DNA of 64,000 bases from Gemmatimonadota bacterium (GCA_021299375.1 JAJTGR010000007.1:57397-121396); one strand, 5' to 3'; numbered from the stretch's first letter, positions 29,199-38,902 are shown. Notes: a model not told the origin generated them from the letters alone. Numbers and translations: made by a program.

Positions 29199-30613
29199 TT
29201 GATCCCTCCCAGCGTGGCGGCCGTCAGGGCCAGCGCCGCCTTGCCTTCGGGCACGATGGTGAGCACCACCCGGGGCGTGCCTGCGAGGTGGGTGCGGGCG
29301 GCGCGCTGCACTGCGGCGGCGGTGAGTGCTTCGTAGCGCGCGAGATCCTGCGCGAGGTAGTCGGGCTGCCCGGTGAAGTAGTTGTAGTAGCTCAGGCGAA
29401 ACGCCTTGCTCGCCACATTCGCCAGGCCATCGAGCATGCTCGCCCGCATGCCATTCTTGATGCGCGTCAGTTCGCGCTCCGAGGGGCCCTCGGCAATCAA
29501 GGCATTCAGGGTGCGGGTGATCTCGGCGTCGAGCTCCGCGGGTGGTACGCCGGGCTTCGCGGTCACCACCAGCTGGATCATGCCGTCGAGCTTCTGCGAC
29601 TGGTTGCTCATGCGCACGTCCTGCGCGAGCTGCTTCTCGTAGACGAGCGTCCGGTACAGTCGCGAGCTCTTGCCGCCGGCCACGATGTCGGCGACGGCGT
29701 CGAGCGCGGCATCATCGGCACTGAACGCCTTCACGCCATGCCACGTGTAGTAGACGCGCGGCAGTTGCACCCGGTCCTCGAGCACGAGCACGGTGTCGCG
29801 CGTCAGCGTGATGGCCGGCGCCGTGGGGCGCGTGATGGGGGTGGCGTTGCGCGGGATCCGGCCGAAGTACTTCGTGATCCACGCCTTGGCCGAGTCGGGC
29901 TCGAAGTCGCCGGCAATGGTGATGGTGGCGTTGTCCGGCGCGTAATACAGGCGGAAGAAGTCCTTCACATCATCGAGGGCGGCGGCGCTCAGGTCGTCCA
30001 TGCTGCCGATCACGTCCCACGAGTACGGATGCCCCTTGGGGAAGAGCACGGGCAGGATGGTCTCGTCGGCCTTGCCGTACGGCGCATTGTCCACGCCCTG
30101 ACGCCGCTCGTTCTTCACCACGTCGCGCTGCAGGTCGAGCTTGCTCTGGTCCATGGTGGGGAGCAGCCAGCCCATGCGGTCGGCGTCCAGCCAGAGCATG
30201 AGCGGCAACGCATTCGACGGGCCGGTCTCGTAGTAGTTGGTGCGGTCGAAGTTGGTGGAGCCGTTGTTGCTGGCGCCGGCTGCTTCCAGCCACTCGTCGA
30301 ACTTGCCCACCGGGACGTTCTGCGAGCCCATGAACATCACGTGCTCGAACAGGTGCGCGAAGCCGGTCCGCCCGGGCTTTTCGTCACCGGAGCCCACCTT
30401 GTAGAAGTTCTCGACCGCCACGATGGGCACCGAGCGGTCCACATGCAGGATGACCTCGAGCCCGTTGGGCAGGGTGTACTTCTCGTGCGGGATGCTGGGG
30501 GCCTTCTGCGCCGCGAGCGGCGCTGGCGCGATAGCGGCCATGGCCGTGACCGCGAGGCCGGCGGTCGCCAGCAGCTGGGCCGCGCGGGCCCGGCGAAGCG
30601 AATGAGCTGACAT
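29195..30613 (-). CDS. M16-family zinc metallopeptidase, active subunit
   Basis: 472 residues from ATG 30613 (a start at 30625 is possible). The signal peptide ends APLAAQ. The inverted zinc motif HxxEH is present in TGFAHLFEHVMFMGS, with the downstream Glu region NNGSTNFDRTNYYETGP and the long segment LQRDVVKNERRQGVDNAPYG, KGHPYSWDVIGSMDDLSAA and FRLYYAPDNATITIAGDF. The second half has GGKSSRLYRTLVYEKQLAQ. It is predicted to be a periplasmic peptidase working with the zinc-less neighbour. It is divergent from the permease gene. Confidence 0.94.
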   Translation of the reverse strand: MSAHSLRRARAAQLLATAGLAVTAMAAIAPAPLAAQKAPSIPHEKYTLPNGLEVILHVDRSVPIVAVENFYKVGSGDEKPGRTGFAHLFEHVMFMGSQNVPVGKFDEWLEAAGASNNGSTNFDRTNYYETGPSNALPLMLWLDADRMGWLLPTMDQSKLDLQRDVVKNERRQGVDNAPYGKADETILPVLFPKGHPYSWDVIGSMDDLSAAALDDVKDFFRLYYAPDNATITIAGDFEPDSAKAWITKYFGRIPRNATPITRPTAPAITLTRDTVLVLEDRVQLPRVYYTWHGVKAFSADDAALDAVADIVAGGKSSRLYRTLVYEKQLAQDVRMSNQSQKLDGMIQLVVTAKPGVPPAELDAEITRTLNALIAEGPSERELTRIKNGMRASMLDGLANVASKAFRLSYYNYFTGQPDYLAQDLARYEALTAAAVQRAARTHLAGTPRVVLTIVPEGKAALALTAATLGGIK

Positions 30614-30653
30614 GAGTCGTGGCAAGATGCGAGAGAGACAGGTAGCGGTGGAA

Positions 30654-32027
30654 ATGTATACGCCCCACTTTGCCGGAATGGTTCAGGTCACCTATGCCGC
30701 CCGGCTCGGCACCTTCTCCGGCACGATGCTCGTGGTGGGTGGCATCATCGGCGCCGGCATTTTCCTGTCGCCGGCGGTGGTGGCGCAGCGCGTGGGCAGT
30801 GCGCCCCTCACCCTCGGGGCGTGGGGGATGGGGGCGGTCATCGCCATCATCGGCGGGTTCGTGTACGCCGAGCTGGGGGCGCGGCGCCCGCAGGCGGGCG
30901 GCACGTATGTGTATCTGCGGGATGCCTTCGGGACGCTGCCGGCCTTTCTGTACGGGTGGGCACTGTTTCTCATCATGGCCACGGGCGCCATTGCCGCCGT
31001 GGCCATGACGGGCGCCAACTACCTCGCCGAACTGCTCGCGCTGGGCCCCGAGGCGGGGCGTCCCATGGCCATTGGCCTCATCGTGGTGCTCACCGTGCTC
31101 AACGTGCTCGGCGTCCGCATCGGGGCCACCACGGGCAACGTGCTCACCGTGCTCAAGCTCGCAGCCATCGCGCTGCTGGTGTTTGCGGCCTTGGTGCTGT
31201 CGCCACAGCACTCGCTGCCGCCGGTGGCGGCCGCCGTGCCCCTCGCGCCCCCCGCGGGGCTCGGGCAGACGGTGGTGGCGATGGGCGCGGCGCTGGTGCC
31301 GGTGCTCTTCTCGTTCGGCGGCTGGCAGCAGACCAATGCCGTGGCCGAAGAACTGGTCAACCCGCAGCGCACGCTGCCACGGGCGCTCATTTTCGGGGTG
31401 CTGATCGTCGCCGTCACCTATCTGCTGGTGAACGTGGCCTACCTGCGCGCGCTCGGCCTCGAGGGGCTGGCCACCAGTCGGGCGCCGGCTGCGGAAACGA
31501 TGTTCGTGTTCCTCGGCCCGTTCGGTCGCACCCTCATCACCTTCGGCATCGTGACCTCCACCGTGGGGTTCCTCGGTATGGTCATCCTGATGTCGGCGCG
31601 GGTGTACCAGGCCATGGCCGCCGACGGCCTGTTCTTCCGCCGCATGGCGGCGCTGCATCCACGCACCCGTACCCCCGTCGCGGCACTGGTGGCGCAGGGG
31701 GTGGTGGCGCTGCTGCTGCTGCTCACCGGCACCTACGCTCAGCTGCTCGACTATGTGGTGTTCGCCGACTGGATCTTCTTCGGCTCCACGGCGGCGTCGC
31801 TGTTCGTGCTGCGGGCTCGCGACGACGCGCGCGGCGTGACCAGTCCGGTGCGCTCGCCGCTGCACCCCGTGGGCACGGTGCTGTTCGTGGCGGCAGCCGT
31901 GTATGTCGTGATCGGTTCCATTCAATCCAATCCCGTCAACGCCGCTCGCGGGGCCGGGCTGCTGCTGCTGGGACTCCCCGTGTACGCGTACTGGAACGCG
32001 CGGCGACGCCGCGAAGGATCGACATGA
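30654..32027 (+). CDS. APC-superfamily amino-acid permease
   Basis: 457 residues from ATG 30654 (30612 and 30678 are alternatives; 30612 would overlap the divergent start, so it is unlikely). About twelve membrane segments. TM1 has the unwound GGIIGAGIFLSP motif, followed by GAWGMGAVIAIIGGFVYAELGARRPQAGGTYVYLRDAFG, typical of the LAT/YfnA-type branch. The EELVNPQRTLPRAL loop and the ADGLFFRRMAALHPRTRTP loop are also diagnostic. Substrate specificity is not predictable. It overlaps the MOSC gene by ATGA. Confidence 0.93.
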   Translation: MYTPHFAGMVQVTYAARLGTFSGTMLVVGGIIGAGIFLSPAVVAQRVGSAPLTLGAWGMGAVIAIIGGFVYAELGARRPQAGGTYVYLRDAFGTLPAFLYGWALFLIMATGAIAAVAMTGANYLAELLALGPEAGRPMAIGLIVVLTVLNVLGVRIGATTGNVLTVLKLAAIALLVFAALVLSPQHSLPPVAAAVPLAPPAGLGQTVVAMGAALVPVLFSFGGWQQTNAVAEELVNPQRTLPRALIFGVLIVAVTYLLVNVAYLRALGLEGLATSRAPAAETMFVFLGPFGRTLITFGIVTSTVGFLGMVILMSARVYQAMAADGLFFRRMAALHPRTRTPVAALVAQGVVALLLLLTGTYAQLLDYVVFADWIFFGSTAASLFVLRARDDARGVTSPVRSPLHPVGTVLFVAAAVYVVIGSIQSNPVNAARGAGLLLLGLPVYAYWNARRRREGST

Positions 32028-32884
32028 GCCACGCGACCGACGCGATGCCGCGCATTGCTGCCCTCACCGTGTATCCGCTCAAGTCGGCGGCCGGAATCGC
32101 GGTGACCTCCCTGCCGCTCGACGAACTCGGCGCTGTCGGCGATCGACGCTGGTTGCTGGTGGATGGCGCAGGGCAGGCCATCACGGCACGCACCTGTCAC
32201 GCCCTGCTGCGCATCGTGCCGCGCTTCGCCGGCGTGGACCGCGATGGCGCCCTGCTGCTCGACGCCTCCGGCCTGCCGACGTTCACGGCCGTGCCGCCGG
32301 GGGCGGATGCCGGCGAACGCCTGGTGGAGGTGTGGGGCGACCCGGTGCCTGCCGAGGACGCCGGCGACGAGGCGGCCGACTGGTGCAGCGCGGCGACCGG
32401 GCGTGCGTGCCGGCTGGTGCGGGTGGCGGAGACGGCCCGCCGTCCGCTCAAGGCCAAGTACGCCGGGCCACTCGACCACGCGGGGCGGCATGTGGCCTTC
32501 ACCGACGGCGCCCCGCTGCTGCTGCTCGGGCTCCCGAGTGTGGCGGCGCTCGAGGCCCGGCTGCGGGAGCAGGGCGGGTACGCCACGATGGACCGCCGGC
32601 GTTTCCGGGCCAACGTGTGGCTGGATGGCCTCGCCCCGCACGAGGAGGACGGCTGGCGCCAGGTGTCCATCGGCGACGTGACGCTTGGCGTGGGCTCGCT
32701 CTGTGTGCGCTGTGTGCTCACCACGCTGGACCCGGACACCCAGGAGCAGGGAGTGGAACCGCTGCGCACGTTCGCCCAGTATCGCCGCACCGAGGACGGT
32801 GTGGTGTTCGGCGTGAACGCCACGCACGTGGCGCCGGGGACGCTGCGCGTGGGCGACGCGGTGCAGGTGCTGGCTCGGCGGTAG
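32024..32884 (+). CDS. MOSC-domain protein (YcbX/MOCOS C-terminal type)
   Basis: 286 residues from ATG 32024, in overlap with the permease stop; the same frame remains open far upstream but lies inside the permease. The N-terminal MOSC beta-barrel domain (RIAALTVYPLKSAAGI, GDRRWLLVD) is followed by the MOSC domain with PLLLLGLPSVAALEARL, DRRRFRANVWLDGLAPHEEDGW and GSLCVRCVLTTLDPDTQEQG. The conserved cysteines in the last block are those implicated in binding molybdenum cofactor or persulfide. YcbX-type members reduce N-hydroxylated compounds, a plausible but unproven role here. moaC elsewhere in the window shows that cofactor is made. Confidence 0.9.
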   Translation: MSHATDAMPRIAALTVYPLKSAAGIAVTSLPLDELGAVGDRRWLLVDGAGQAITARTCHALLRIVPRFAGVDRDGALLLDASGLPTFTAVPPGADAGERLVEVWGDPVPAEDAGDEAADWCSAATGRACRLVRVAETARRPLKAKYAGPLDHAGRHVAFTDGAPLLLLGLPSVAALEARLREQGGYATMDRRRFRANVWLDGLAPHEEDGWRQVSIGDVTLGVGSLCVRCVLTTLDPDTQEQGVEPLRTFAQYRRTEDGVVFGVNATHVAPGTLRVGDAVQVLARR

Positions 32885-32902
32885 GGCCGACACATTCGGT
32901 TG

Positions 32903-32924
32903 CGGTAGCGGCGCTGTCGCACCG
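32903..32924. terminator. Weak hairpin between MOSC gene and hydrolase pseudogene
   Basis: CGGT-GCG pairs with CGC-ACCG with one bulged A and a 7-nt loop, 19 nt after the MOSC stop and 40 nt from the convergent pseudogene's stop. A possible shared terminator; support is weak. Confidence 0.28.
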
Positions 32925-32963
32925 TATGGGCGTGCCGTCAGCAGTACGCGCGGTCGTGCCGCG

Positions 32964-33845
32964 TCAATCGTCCGCAACGAACCGCACCGCCGTCTCGATC
33001 ACGGCCGCATCCCGCAGGATACGCCGGTGCCCCACGCCGTCGACGGCCACGAGTTGCGCGGCCGGCCAGGCGCGGGCGATGCGTTCGCCATCGGTGAAGG
33101 GCACTTCGCGGTCGTCACGGGCGTGCACAACGAGGGCACGGGTGGGCAGGGTGGAGACCAGCGGCAGCACGTCCACGTCGCGATGCCCTCGGGCCACGAC
33201 CTGCGCCCGCAGCCGGTTCACGAAGTGCGCGGTTGCCCGGGATGGCAGGTGCATGGCATCGGCGAACCGATGCAGCACCTCGTGCAGCGAAGCCGGGCTG
33301 GCGATGAGCACGGCGCGCTCCAGCGCGAGCCCGTTGGCCAGCGCAATGGCGATACTGCCGCCGCCCATGGAGTGCCCGATCGCCGCCCGCAGCGGGCCGA
33401 AGGTGGCCTGCACTTCCAGCAACGACTCGGCGAAGCGGTACGGGTCGGCCCGGTCACCACGCGAGTGTCCGTGCGCCGGGCCGTCGATCGCGACTACCCG
33501 GTAGCCGCGCGCGAGCAGGGCAGGGGCAAAGTTGGCGAACTGCGTGGCCCGCCCCTACCAGCCGTGCAGGAGCGCGGCCGCTGGCCCCTCGCCTGCCGTG
33601 AGGACGGACACGCCGCTCCTCAGGCGCTGCCGGGTCCCGAGGCGCTCGAACGGCTGCTCCCAGTCTCGTGGCGCGAAGCGGCGGGGGCGCGAGAAGAGCC
33701 GGGCATTGAGGCGGGCGGCCACCGTCGGGGCGACGCGGCCGAGGGTGCGGTTGGCCCCACGGATGATACGGAGCGAGGTCGGGACCGAATCGGGCACCGT
33801 CGAATCATGCGTACCTGCGGTGCGTTGGGACAGGGCGTGTGGCAC
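32964..33845 (-). pseudogene. Alpha/beta-hydrolase interrupted by an in-frame TAG
   Basis: From ATG 33845 the frame reads through a basic N-terminus to LTAGEGPAAALLHGW, then hits TAG at 33555-33557. It continues in the same frame as GRATQFANFAPALLARGYRVVAIDGPAHGHSRGD, the nucleophile elbow AAIGHSMGGGS, acid HARDDREVPF and histidine VDGVGHRR, stopping at 32964. Except for this one codon the whole hydrolase fold and catalytic triad are intact. The break falls at the HGW-G oxyanion-hole loop, where a Gly, Glu or Ser codon is usual. So this is a recent nonsense mutation, a sequence error, or readthrough. Confidence 0.85.
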
Positions 33846-33867
33846 CGGTGTCGATCCGAACGAAGAA

Positions 33868-33892
33868 CGGCCAGCCCCTGAAAGGCTGGCCG
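33868..33892 (-). terminator. Terminator of tRNA-Asn
   Basis: On the minus strand a perfect 9-bp stem CGGCCAGCC/GGCTGGCCG with a 7-nt loop is followed by TTCTTCGTTC. It lies 28 nt after the tRNA-Asn 3' end. Confidence 0.75.
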
Positions 33893-33919
33893 CTCACGTA
33901 AGTCGTTGATTTTCAACAG

Positions 33920-33992
33920 CTCCCGGGGAGGGACTCGAACCCCCGACAGGGTGATTAACAGTCACCTGCTCTACCACCTGAGCTACCCGGGA
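33920..33992 (-). tRNA. tRNA-Asn (anticodon GUU)
   Basis: 73-nt cloverleaf on the minus strand. The acceptor stem TCCCGGG (33992-33986) pairs with CCCGGGA (33927-33921), the discriminator is G, the anticodon loop CTGTTAA has GTT at 33959-33957, and the T-arm has GGTTCGAGTCC. CCA is not encoded. Confidence 0.97.
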
Positions 33993-34081
33993 ATACTCGA
34001 TGACGCCGCGCCGGCAAAGGCCTCGACGAAGCCCCGAATTATCACCGCGGGCCAAGGCCGAGTCAAGCGGGGCCGAGACAT

Positions 34082-36925
34082 TCAGTCGCGGGGTGCGAGA
34101 ACGGTGCGCAGCCAGCGTCCGGTGTGCGACGCGGGCTCCTGCACGATCTCCTCCGGGCGTCCCATGGCCACCACCCGCCCGCCACCGTCGCCGCCGTCGG
34201 GGCCCATGTCCACGATCCAGTCGGCCAGCTTGATCACGTCCAGGTGGTGCTCGATCAGCAGCAGCGTGTGTCCCTGATCCAGCAGCCGATCGAACACCTG
34301 GGCCAGCTTCCGGATGTCCTCGAGGTGCAGGCCCGTCGTGGGCTCGTCCAGCACATACAGTTTGCGGCCGCCACCCTTGCTCGTGAGCGCCAACTCGCGG
34401 GCGATCTTGAGGCGCTGCGCCTCGCCGCCGGACAGCGTGGTGGCCGGCTGTCCGAGCCGCAGGTACCCGAGTCCCACCTGCTGCACCTGCCACAGCGCCT
34501 GCGCGAGTTTGTCCTCGCGCGGAAAAACCCTGATGGCTTCGTCGACGGTGAGTTCGAGCACGTCGGCGATGTTGCGCCCCCGCACCCGCACGTCCAGCAC
34601 GTCGGGCTTGAAGCGCTTGCCGCCGCAGGCGTCGCAGGGCACGAACACGTCGGCCATGAACACCATCTCCACCTCGAGCGCGCCGGCGCCTTCGCAGTGT
34701 TCGCAGCGTCCGCCGGCCACATTGAACGAAAAGTGGCCGGCGCCGAAGCCACGCGTCCGCGCCAGCGGCACCTCGGCGAACAGGCGGCGGATTTCGTCGT
34801 AGGCCTTGACATACGTTACCGGATTCGAGCGCGGCGACTTGCCGATCGGGCTCTGGTCCACCAGCACCACGTCGTCGAGATGCTCGACCCCGCGCAGCGA
34901 GGTGAAGTCTCCCACGGTCTCCCCGAGATGCTCCTTGGCCGAGTGCTCACCGTGCAGCTGGGCCTCGACGGCGTGAAAGAGCACGTCGTGCACGAGGGTA
35001 CTCTTGCCCGAGCCCGACACACCCGTCACCACGGTCAGCGCGCCGAGCGGGATGCGCATGTCCACCCCACGCACGTTGTGGGCGCGGGCGCCGCGCAGCT
35101 CCAGCCAGTGCGGCCCGAGCTTGCGGCGGGTGACGGGCACGGGAATGGTGCGGGCGCCGGTGAGATACTGTCCGGTGAGCGGGCTCTGCGCGATGTCGCG
35201 CATGGGGCCGGCGAACACCACCTGGCCCCCATGTTCACCGGCGGCCGGCCCCATCTCCACCATGTAGTCGGCGATGCGCATCGCGTCGAGGTCGTGCTCG
35301 ACCATCACCACCGTGTTGCCGAGGTCGCGCAGGCGCACCAGCAGCGACAGCAGTCGGTCGAGGTCACGCGGGTGCAGCCCGATGCTCGGCTCGTCGAGCA
35401 CGTAGGTGGCATCGACCAGCGCGGCGCCAAGGGCGTTGGACAGGGTGATGCGCTGCGCTTCGCCGCCCGACAAGGTGCGCGTGGCGCGGTCGAGCGTGAG
35501 ATAGGTGAGCCCCACATCGGCCAGGAACCGCGTACGGGCGCGCGCCTCGCGCAGCACCGCCTCGGCGATGTGTGCCTCGGCGCCCTGCAGCGACAGCCCA
35601 TCGAGCCATGTCCGCAGGTCGCGCACGGGCAGCTGCGCCACCTCGGCGATCGTGCGCCCGTCGACGCGCACGGCCAGGGCGTCGGGCTGCAGTTTGGCTC
35701 CACCGCAATCCGGGCACGACTGAGCACTCTGGTACTTTCGCAGGAAGATGCGGATGTATTGCTTGTAGCGCTTTTCCTCGAGCGCCTCGAGAAACGGATA
35801 GATGCCGGTGTAGGCGCGGGTACTCGCCCGCAGGAACTGCTCGCGGGCCTTGGCCGGCAGCGACTTCCATGGCGCGTCGGGAGAGACACCCAGCGCACGC
35901 GCGAAGTCCACCACCAGGCGTCGCTGCTTCTCGTAGCGTGGTGCCGTCCACGGGTCGATGGCCCCGTCGCGCACCGAGCGCTCGGGGTTGGGCACGATCA
36001 GCGCTTCGTCGTAGGTCAGGGTCGCGCCGAACCCATTGCAGGTGGCGCAGGCCCCGCGCGGATTGTTGAACGAGAAGAGCTGCGGCGAGGGCGCCGGGGC
36101 CCGCGTGCCATCGTTCGGGCACTCGAACCGTTCCGTGAAGGCGAGGCGCGTGACGGGCGTGCCGTCGGGTACGGGTGCCAGCCCGGGTGGCGGCAGCACC
36201 GGTTCGGTGAAGAGCAGCGCGGCATCGCCATCGCCTTCGCGAAACGCCGTCTGCACGGCATCGGCGATGCGGCCACGCGCCGACGCCTCCACCCGCAGGC
36301 GGTCGATCACGATGTACACCTCGGGGGCCGCCGCCAGATCGACGGTCGACTCGGTGATGTCGTCCAGATGCAGCACCTGCGCGCCCACCGCGATGCGCAC
36401 GAAGCCGCGCGCCCGCAGGTTCTCGGCGATCACCGCATGCGTGACCTTGTCCGACCGGATCAGCGGGCAGGTCACCATGAAGCGCGTCCCCTCGGGCAAT
36501 TCGAGGGCGACATCGGTCACCGACTGCACCGTATCGGGACGCAACTCGCGCTGGCACACCCGGCAGTAGGTCCGCCCCACCCGCGCCCAGAGCAGCCGCA
36601 GATAGTCGTAGATCTCGGTGGCGGTACCCACCGTGGAGCGCGACGTGCGGGTGGGGTTCTTCTGCTCGATGGCGACCGCCGGGGACATGCCCTCGATGAG
36701 GTCGACCGCTGGCTTCTCCATGCGCTCGAGGAACTGCCGGGCGTACGCGGAGAGCGACTCCACGTAGCGACGCTGTCCCTCGGCGTACAGTGTGTCGAAT
36801 GCCAGCGACGACTTGCCGGAGCCGGACACGCCGGTGACCACGGTGATGGCCCGGCGCGGCAGTTCGAGGTCGAAGCCCTTCAGGTTGTGTTGACGGGCGC
36901 CCAGGATGCGGATCGTATCCTTCAT
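34082..36925 (-). CDS. uvrA: Excinuclease ABC subunit A
   Basis: Damage-recognition ATPase of nucleotide excision repair, 947 residues from ATG 36925; the open frame upstream of this is inside the divergent ABC gene. The first P-loop GVSGSGKSSLAFDTLYAEGQ is near residue 30, followed by the UvrB-binding region (CRVCQREL) and the zinc module ECPNDG...NNPRGACATCNGFG. ABC signature 1 is LSGGEAQRITL, the second P-loop is GVSGSGKSTLV, zinc module 2 is CEHCEGAG...CDACGGKRF, and signature 2 is LSGGEAQRLKIAREL with Walker B LYVLDEPTTGLH. Only 42 bp separate it from the divergent exporter gene. No SOS-box is evident there. Confidence 0.98.
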   Translation of the reverse strand: MKDTIRILGARQHNLKGFDLELPRRAITVVTGVSGSGKSSLAFDTLYAEGQRRYVESLSAYARQFLERMEKPAVDLIEGMSPAVAIEQKNPTRTSRSTVGTATEIYDYLRLLWARVGRTYCRVCQRELRPDTVQSVTDVALELPEGTRFMVTCPLIRSDKVTHAVIAENLRARGFVRIAVGAQVLHLDDITESTVDLAAAPEVYIVIDRLRVEASARGRIADAVQTAFREGDGDAALLFTEPVLPPPGLAPVPDGTPVTRLAFTERFECPNDGTRAPAPSPQLFSFNNPRGACATCNGFGATLTYDEALIVPNPERSVRDGAIDPWTAPRYEKQRRLVVDFARALGVSPDAPWKSLPAKAREQFLRASTRAYTGIYPFLEALEEKRYKQYIRIFLRKYQSAQSCPDCGGAKLQPDALAVRVDGRTIAEVAQLPVRDLRTWLDGLSLQGAEAHIAEAVLREARARTRFLADVGLTYLTLDRATRTLSGGEAQRITLSNALGAALVDATYVLDEPSIGLHPRDLDRLLSLLVRLRDLGNTVVMVEHDLDAMRIADYMVEMGPAAGEHGGQVVFAGPMRDIAQSPLTGQYLTGARTIPVPVTRRKLGPHWLELRGARAHNVRGVDMRIPLGALTVVTGVSGSGKSTLVHDVLFHAVEAQLHGEHSAKEHLGETVGDFTSLRGVEHLDDVVLVDQSPIGKSPRSNPVTYVKAYDEIRRLFAEVPLARTRGFGAGHFSFNVAGGRCEHCEGAGALEVEMVFMADVFVPCDACGGKRFKPDVLDVRVRGRNIADVLELTVDEAIRVFPREDKLAQALWQVQQVGLGYLRLGQPATTLSGGEAQRLKIARELALTSKGGGRKLYVLDEPTTGLHLEDIRKLAQVFDRLLDQGHTLLLIEHHLDVIKLADWIVDMGPDGGDGGGRVVAMGRPEEIVQEPASHTGRWLRTVLAPRD

Positions 36926-36967
36926 TGCCTGAATACTATCGGAGCGTCCGACTAGATTCCGCCGCGC

Positions 36968-38902
36968 ATGGCCGCCGCTGCGCCTTCCGCTCCCGCTCCC
37001 GCCCCCGACGCCGACGACGCCCTCGGCAAGGCGTACGATGCGCGTCTCGTCCGGCGCCTGTTGGCCTATGTGCGCCCGTACAAGCCGCTGGTCGCCGCCG
37101 CGCTGTCGTGCATTACGGTGGCGTCCGGCATGCAGTTGGCTGGCCCGCTGCTCACCCGCTGGGTGATCGATACGGCCCTGCCTGCCCGCGACGCCTCGCT
37201 GGTGTGGCAGGTAGCCCTCGGGTACGCCGTCCTCCTCGCGGGGCAATTCGCGGCGGCGTACGGCGAGACGGTCTTCACGGCCCAACTCGGGCAGCGCGTC
37301 ATGCGCGACCTGCGGGGCGAACTGTTCGCGCGGCTGCAGGCCCTGCCGATCGCGTTTTTCGACCGCTCACCGGTCGGGCGCCTCGTCACCCGCGTGACCA
37401 GTGATGTCGAGGCCCTCAACGAGCTGTTCACGGCGGGGGTCGTGTCAGGGCTGGGGGATCTGTTGACGTTGCTCGCGATCGGTGCCGTGATGCTGGTGGT
37501 GAACTGGCGGCTGGCGCTCGCGGCCTTCGTGGTCATTCCACTGGTGTTGCTGGTGTCTCGGGTGTTCCAGCGGTCGGTTCGGACGTCGTATCGCGACATT
37601 CGCACCCGGCTGGCACGACTCAACGCGTTTCTGGGAGAGCGACTGGCCGGGCTCCGGATCGTCCAGCTTTTCGGGCGCGAGTCGCATGAGGTCACCCGCT
37701 TCGCGACCCTCAACCAGTCGCACCTCGACGCCCACCTGGCGTCGATCACGGTGTACGCGCTGTACTTTCCGGTGATCGAGTTCCTGACCACCCTCGCCCT
37801 GGCCAGTCTGCTGGTGACGGCCGGGTTCCAGGTCGGGGTCGGGGCCCTGTCGGTCGGCACCGTGGCGGCGTTTCTGCAGCTGGTACGCCGCTTCTTTCAG
37901 CCGCTCCAGGACCTGTCGGAGAAGTACAACATCCTGCAGGCGGCCATGGCCGCGTCCGAGCGCATCTTTGCGCTGCTCGACACACCGCCCGCCCCGGGAC
38001 TGGCTCCGACACCCGATCTCGAGGCACGGGTCGCCCGCATGCGGGCTGATGGCGTCACGGTCGTGTTCGAGGACGTGTGGTTTGCATATGAAGACGGCAG
38101 CGGCCTCACGGACGATACCGTGGGGCCGCGTGAGTCCGCCTCCAGCCCGCCCGCGGAGCCGCGCTGGGTGCTGCGCGGCGTGTCGTTTCGGGTAGGCCCC
38201 GGCGAGTCGGTGGCGCTCGTCGGTCACACGGGGGCGGGAAAGACGACCATCGTCAACCTGCTGCTCCGCTTCTACGAGCCGCAGCGTGGTCGCATCCTCG
38301 TGAACGGGACCGACATCCGCGACCTTCCGGCGGACGTGCTCCGGGCAGTCATCGGCTATGTGCAGCAGGACATCTTCCTGTTCGCCGGGAACGTGGCGTC
38401 GAATCTGCGCCTCGGCACCGGGCTGTCGGATGCCGCCTTGGCGCAGGCCGCCGCCCGCGTCGGCGCCGATCGGGTGGTGCAGCGTCTTCCCGGCGGCTGG
38501 CACCACGAGCTGGGCGAGCGCGGTGGTGGGGTGAGTGTGGGGGAGCGCCAACTCCTCGCGTTCGCTCGCGCCATCGCGGCGGATCCTGCCCTGCTGGTGC
38601 TCGACGAGGCCACCAGCGCTGTCGACTCCCACGTCGAATCGGTGATCCACGCGGCCGTCGCCGAGCTCATGGCCGGACGGACCACCATCGCCATCGCGCA
38701 CCGACTGAGCACGATCGTCGGCGCCGACGAGATCCTGGTGCTGCATCACGGCGCCGTCATCGAGCGCGGGACGCACCGGGGGCTGGTCTCGGCCGGTGGC
38801 ATGTACGAGCGGCTCTTTCGCCTGCAGGCCGGCGAGCCGGCCCCACACGAGGCGCCCGTCGCCTCGGCGCCACGCTTGCCAACCGGCGCGACGTCCGGGT
38901 AG
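36968..38902 (+). CDS. ABC exporter, fused permease and ATPase (MsbA/multidrug type)
   Basis: 644 residues: an Ala/Pro-rich cytoplasmic start, six membrane helices (~40-330) with the exporter motif FFDRSPVGRLVTRVTSDVEALNELF, and a nucleotide-binding domain. Walker A GHTGAGKTT is at ~420-428, the Q-loop is GYVQQDIFLFAGNVASNLRLG, and Walker B is LLVLDEATSAVD with the H-loop IAIAHRLSTI. The signature is GVSVGERQL in place of LSGGQ, a known variant among such exporters. It should act as a homodimer moving lipid or drug-like substrates outwards. It is a single gene, divergent from uvrA. Confidence 0.94.
   Translation: MAAAAPSAPAPAPDADDALGKAYDARLVRRLLAYVRPYKPLVAAALSCITVASGMQLAGPLLTRWVIDTALPARDASLVWQVALGYAVLLAGQFAAAYGETVFTAQLGQRVMRDLRGELFARLQALPIAFFDRSPVGRLVTRVTSDVEALNELFTAGVVSGLGDLLTLLAIGAVMLVVNWRLALAAFVVIPLVLLVSRVFQRSVRTSYRDIRTRLARLNAFLGERLAGLRIVQLFGRESHEVTRFATLNQSHLDAHLASITVYALYFPVIEFLTTLALASLLVTAGFQVGVGALSVGTVAAFLQLVRRFFQPLQDLSEKYNILQAAMAASERIFALLDTPPAPGLAPTPDLEARVARMRADGVTVVFEDVWFAYEDGSGLTDDTVGPRESASSPPAEPRWVLRGVSFRVGPGESVALVGHTGAGKTTIVNLLLRFYEPQRGRILVNGTDIRDLPADVLRAVIGYVQQDIFLFAGNVASNLRLGTGLSDAALAQAAARVGADRVVQRLPGGWHHELGERGGGVSVGERQLLAFARAIAADPALLVLDEATSAVDSHVESVIHAAVAELMAGRTTIAIAHRLSTIVGADEILVLHHGAVIERGTHRGLVSAGGMYERLFRLQAGEPAPHEAPVASAPRLPTGATSG

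Noticed and set aside
34124..36955. 943-codon plus-strand open frame opposite uvrA
   Set aside because: Antisense frames stay open in GC-rich genes; the product is Arg/His/Gly-rich with no motifs, while uvrA on the other strand is complete.
36926..36967. SOS box between uvrA and the ABC exporter
   Set aside because: No palindromic LexA-type site is visible in the 42-bp gap.
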